Part shown: positions 63,001 to 64,000 of the stretch, one piece after another
How positions within the stretch are numbered: position 1 is the first letter of the stretch
How the letters are laid out: every line of letters starts with the position of its first letter
NCBI GenBank assembly: GCA_045110575.1
Contig: JBGCGF010000003.1
Span: 124,001 to 188,000 of the forward strand
Direction: 5' to 3'
Length of the DNA stretch: 64,000 nt
Source: CALDTK01 sp045110575
Lineage (GTDB): Bacteria > Bacteroidota > Bacteroidia > Chitinophagales > Saprospiraceae
Made by a program: the position numbers and the translations under genes
Notes under the pieces: generated by a model
What the model was told of the DNA's origin: nothing
Database searches by the model: none
What the model saw: only the letters and a program-made list of their open reading frames with translations

Positions 63001-64000
63001 CCTGGGTTGAAGTATTTGATAATAGAGGTCCCGTAACGTACTCATGGTCAGGTTCGACAGAAGCGTCTGACACTTTACGAAACCTTTTTCCTGGAAAGGT
63101 TTATATCACGGTTACTGACTCAGCTGGCTGTTCTGTACTTGATTCTGTTGAGTTATTTGAGGCTGGTCTTTTGACAGCGACAATGACTCCTGATAGCGTT
63201 AAATGTTTTGGCGAAAGCACGGGTTCTTTGCAAGTAAATACACTTGGTGGACGAGGACCATATTCCTTCGCTTGGAGCACAGGTGTCACTACCACCGATA
63301 GTTTACTTTCAGGGTTGCCACAGGGTGCGTATTCGGTTGTAGTATCCGACAGTGAAGGCTGTAGTTTTGGAGTAAATGCAACGATAGGCATGCCAGCCTT
63401 GCTTCGTGTTTCTCATACAGCTCAGCCAGTAACATGTGCTGGGACAAGCACGGGTGCTATTAATCTAAACGTTACTGGAGGAACAGGGCCATACAGGTTT
63501 GCTTGGTCTGATAGCTCAACGGATGAAGACCGCGCAGCTCTTGCATCGGGCACGTATGATGTTGTCGTCACCGATGCAAATGATTGTACAATTGCGTATC
63601 AAGTTATCTTGCAAGATCCAGGGGTGCTAACAGTAGGTTTCGCAACGACAAACGTGTCTTGCTTTGGTTACAATGATGGATCGATTACAAGTACACCAAA
63701 TGGCGGCCTTTCGCCATACGTATACGCCTGGACAGGACCGAACGGATATTCCTTCTTTGGTCCAAACCCACAACAACTAGTCGCAGGTGACTACATGCTT
63801 AACTTTAGGGATAATTATGGTTGTTCCATACTCGATACGATTACCATTACCGAACCAGATGCTGTAATCTTAACTATCCCTTTGAGTGATAGTATTTGTT
63901 TTGGCTCAAGCACAGGTAATACCTTCGTGTCGGTTGATGGAGGAACGGCACCATTCCAGTATCTATGGGACAATGGGGAAGTGGCTGACACTGCTTTTGC
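60069..64000 (+). CDS. Giant choice-of-anchor L / SprB-repeat surface protein (3' end outside window)
   Basis: An open frame from ATG 60069 runs to the right edge, 1310 codons without a stop. Signal peptide is about residues 1-36 (GLLALLLVAAFAKTGTAQ). Then: choice-of-anchor L domain (about 40-300, with FASEEYPEFVCSDYNDIFGFF); a Calx-beta-like domain (about 307-410); a P-domain (about 454-594, with DLDLFLFGPNGNYVELS and WRLQLIDDENGGSG); and SprB repeats. Eight SprB units begin at Cys codons 62295, 62526, 62748, 62976, 63204, 63435, 63660 and 63897, a regular spacing of 222-237 bases. A CHU_C type B sorting signal is expected beyond the edge. It is a likely adhesin, by family. Confidence 0.9.
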   Translation, partial: MNQLSITSKVSSSSTWQKGLLALLLVAAFAKTGTAQFDVINSTNPPYDPQRLIEDVFLGEGVEVISVQYDGEPEALGYFTEETGPVGFSEGIVLTTGHAATNPAGVGTNEAASANAQVNNGSPVRDDNLEDIVDYLKPDGSQNIHDVARYTITFIPKGDKVKFRYVFASEEYPEFVCSDYNDIFGFFIDGPGISGPYERGGVNLAVVPGTTLPVTINSINPGTHGTSGSPTGCGPPDGSLAHSAFYVDNIGAASPSYDGMTTILEAEATVIPCQTYTIQITLGDVGDGVFDSGVFLEAKSFSTPVLQVDVETISLAGDIAEGCEPAKLVFKINEASTVDRNVPYTVSGTATPVTDYDALPGIVTIPAGATQAIVPISAILDGLNEPSETIIIEVVTDLCSTKTVSLNIVDREIPPVPLVLDTIVCPGTVVELDGTLPATVDTETTFTNTTPAFISPVNVPTYRDITVSGVQPAQLRHGLIARVCVDLVHNKMEDLDLFLFGPNGNYVELSTDNGGAVPGSFSNGCFTSTSAVSIEDPLAGPVFNGEYLPEGEWSGLWNDNVNNVNGDWRLQLIDDENGGSGLLSGWSITFEPIYSIDYEWSPAGGLSCTDCPNPNATVTGTTTYTIKARDTYGCEESASAKIALFPPTTAPILSCVSTFDQVVFNWVIDTPLVVRYEINIDNAGWTNVGLIHTDTVRGLAFNQTVNIQVRAIGNCDDATSTTSCTTQNCTAYTLGAAAVDAICYGASDGQVTLTPAGGTAPFTYTIGALSNSTGVFASLPAGNYTANVSDVNGCGGSTTFTIGQPPAIVTSVSVVAPTTCGDPFVATASAVSPAGGPYTYAWTGGLTGDVQSFSSSGTYYVTITDNAMCPALDSAVIVVPDVLAATYSVTNISCAGEDDAVLSISANHGTGTIEYGLNGVYGTTTTFTALAPNSYVLSARDALGCVVDTTIVITDPVQMTLTIGKRDIGCNGDSDGKAWVEVFDNRGPVTYSWSGSTEASDTLRNLFPGKVYITVTDSAGCSVLDSVELFEAGLLTATMTPDSVKCFGESTGSLQVNTLGGRGPYSFAWSTGVTTTDSLLSGLPQGAYSVVVSDSEGCSFGVNATIGMPALLRVSHTAQPVTCAGTSTGAINLNVTGGTGPYRFAWSDSSTDEDRAALASGTYDVVVTDANDCTIAYQVILQDPGVLTVGFATTNVSCFGYNDGSITSTPNGGLSPYVYAWTGPNGYSFFGPNPQQLVAGDYMLNFRDNYGCSILDTITITEPDAVILTIPLSDSICFGSSTGNTFVSVDGGTAPFQYLWDNGEVADTAF
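60150..60163 (-). repeat. Dispersed 14-mer GTTTTGGCGAAAGC, exact copy
   Basis: Exact class A copy in the signal-peptide codons of the giant adhesin gene, read as AFAKT. Confidence 0.9.
63205..63218 (+). repeat. Dispersed 14-mer GTTTTGGCGAAAGC, exact copy
   Basis: Exact class A copy in SprB unit 5, read as CFGES. The protein motif CxGxSxG explains part of this copy, but the other seven units use different DNA. Confidence 0.8.

Overview
The window reads as chromosome of a Bacteroidota bacterium, most likely Saprospiria (Lewinella-like). The evidence is type IX secretion cargo with both sorting-domain types (a Por-type C-terminus at 18247-23934 and a CHU_C-type C-terminus at 54232-58002), a PorP/SprF protein, the gliding genes gldA-gldF-gldG, a fused SecDF, SprB repeats, dockerin plus T9SS signals, and TAnnTTTG-like promoter boxes. 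Gene density is high and there is no phage, IS element, CRISPR array or obvious island. It looks like core chromosome with three very large secreted adhesin-type genes.

Layout. 1-6.4 kb: a respiratory operon with cytochrome oxidase subunit I (cut at the left edge), heme o synthase, two subunit III genes, subunit IV, a Sco-like protein lacking its copper cysteines, a DUF420 protein and a small CPMC membrane protein. 6.4-9.7 kb: DUF423 protein, uracil-DNA glycosylase, tRNA-Arg(TCT) with a decayed duplicate of its tail, an M48 metallopeptidase and GTP cyclohydrolase II. 9.7-18.1 kb: vanadium haloperoxidase/PAP2 lipoprotein, aldehyde dehydrogenase, MscS-related membrane protein, bacillithiol deacetylase BshB1, THUMP RNA methyltransferase and a two-component system. 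18.2-27.8 kb: a 1895-residue T9SS protein, a Gfo/Idh oxidoreductase, a lipoprotein and a polyprenyl glycosylphosphotransferase. 27.9-28.5 kb: three tandem copies of a roughly 220 bp non-coding repeat. 28.6-44.6 kb: SecDF, LysM/BON protein, FAD oxidoreductase, DUF547 protein, the gldAFG-DUF4340 operon, a zinc phospholipase-like protein, a TlpA-like thioredoxin, a WG-repeat protein and a DUF2520 protein. 44.6-50.9 kb: CcmF and CcmE, two lipoproteins, FtsE and diadenylate cyclase CdaA. 50.9-64 kb: prolyl oligopeptidase, PorP/SprF with its type B cargo, SppA, and the first 1310 codons of a giant choice-of-anchor L / SprB-repeat protein that runs off the right edge.

How the parts fit. The oxidase operon and CcmEF together serve assembly of a c-type-cytochrome-dependent terminal oxidase. 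SecDF, PorP/SprF, GldAFG and the three large surface proteins form an export and surface-display theme. CdaA, FtsE, SppA and the two-component pair are envelope and signalling housekeeping.

The most striking signal is not a gene. A 14-mer, GTTTTGGCGAAAGC, occurs 12 times exactly on either strand, in coding and intergenic DNA and in several reading frames. A second 14-mer, GTTTTGCCGAAAGG, occurs 5 times exactly. The two differ only by a compensatory swap of one base pair in a potential GC-GAAA-GC / CC-GAAA-GG mini-hairpin, and near-matches mostly keep a GNAA loop. Including 1-2 mismatch forms I count about 30 sites, one per roughly 2 kb. This looks like a genome-wide DNA-level signal (uptake, replication or chromosome-organising sequence) built on the very stable d(GCGAAAGC) mini-hairpin. 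A second striking structure is an intrinsic-terminator-like hairpin whose loop holds the start codon of the type B T9SS gene (57977-58016).
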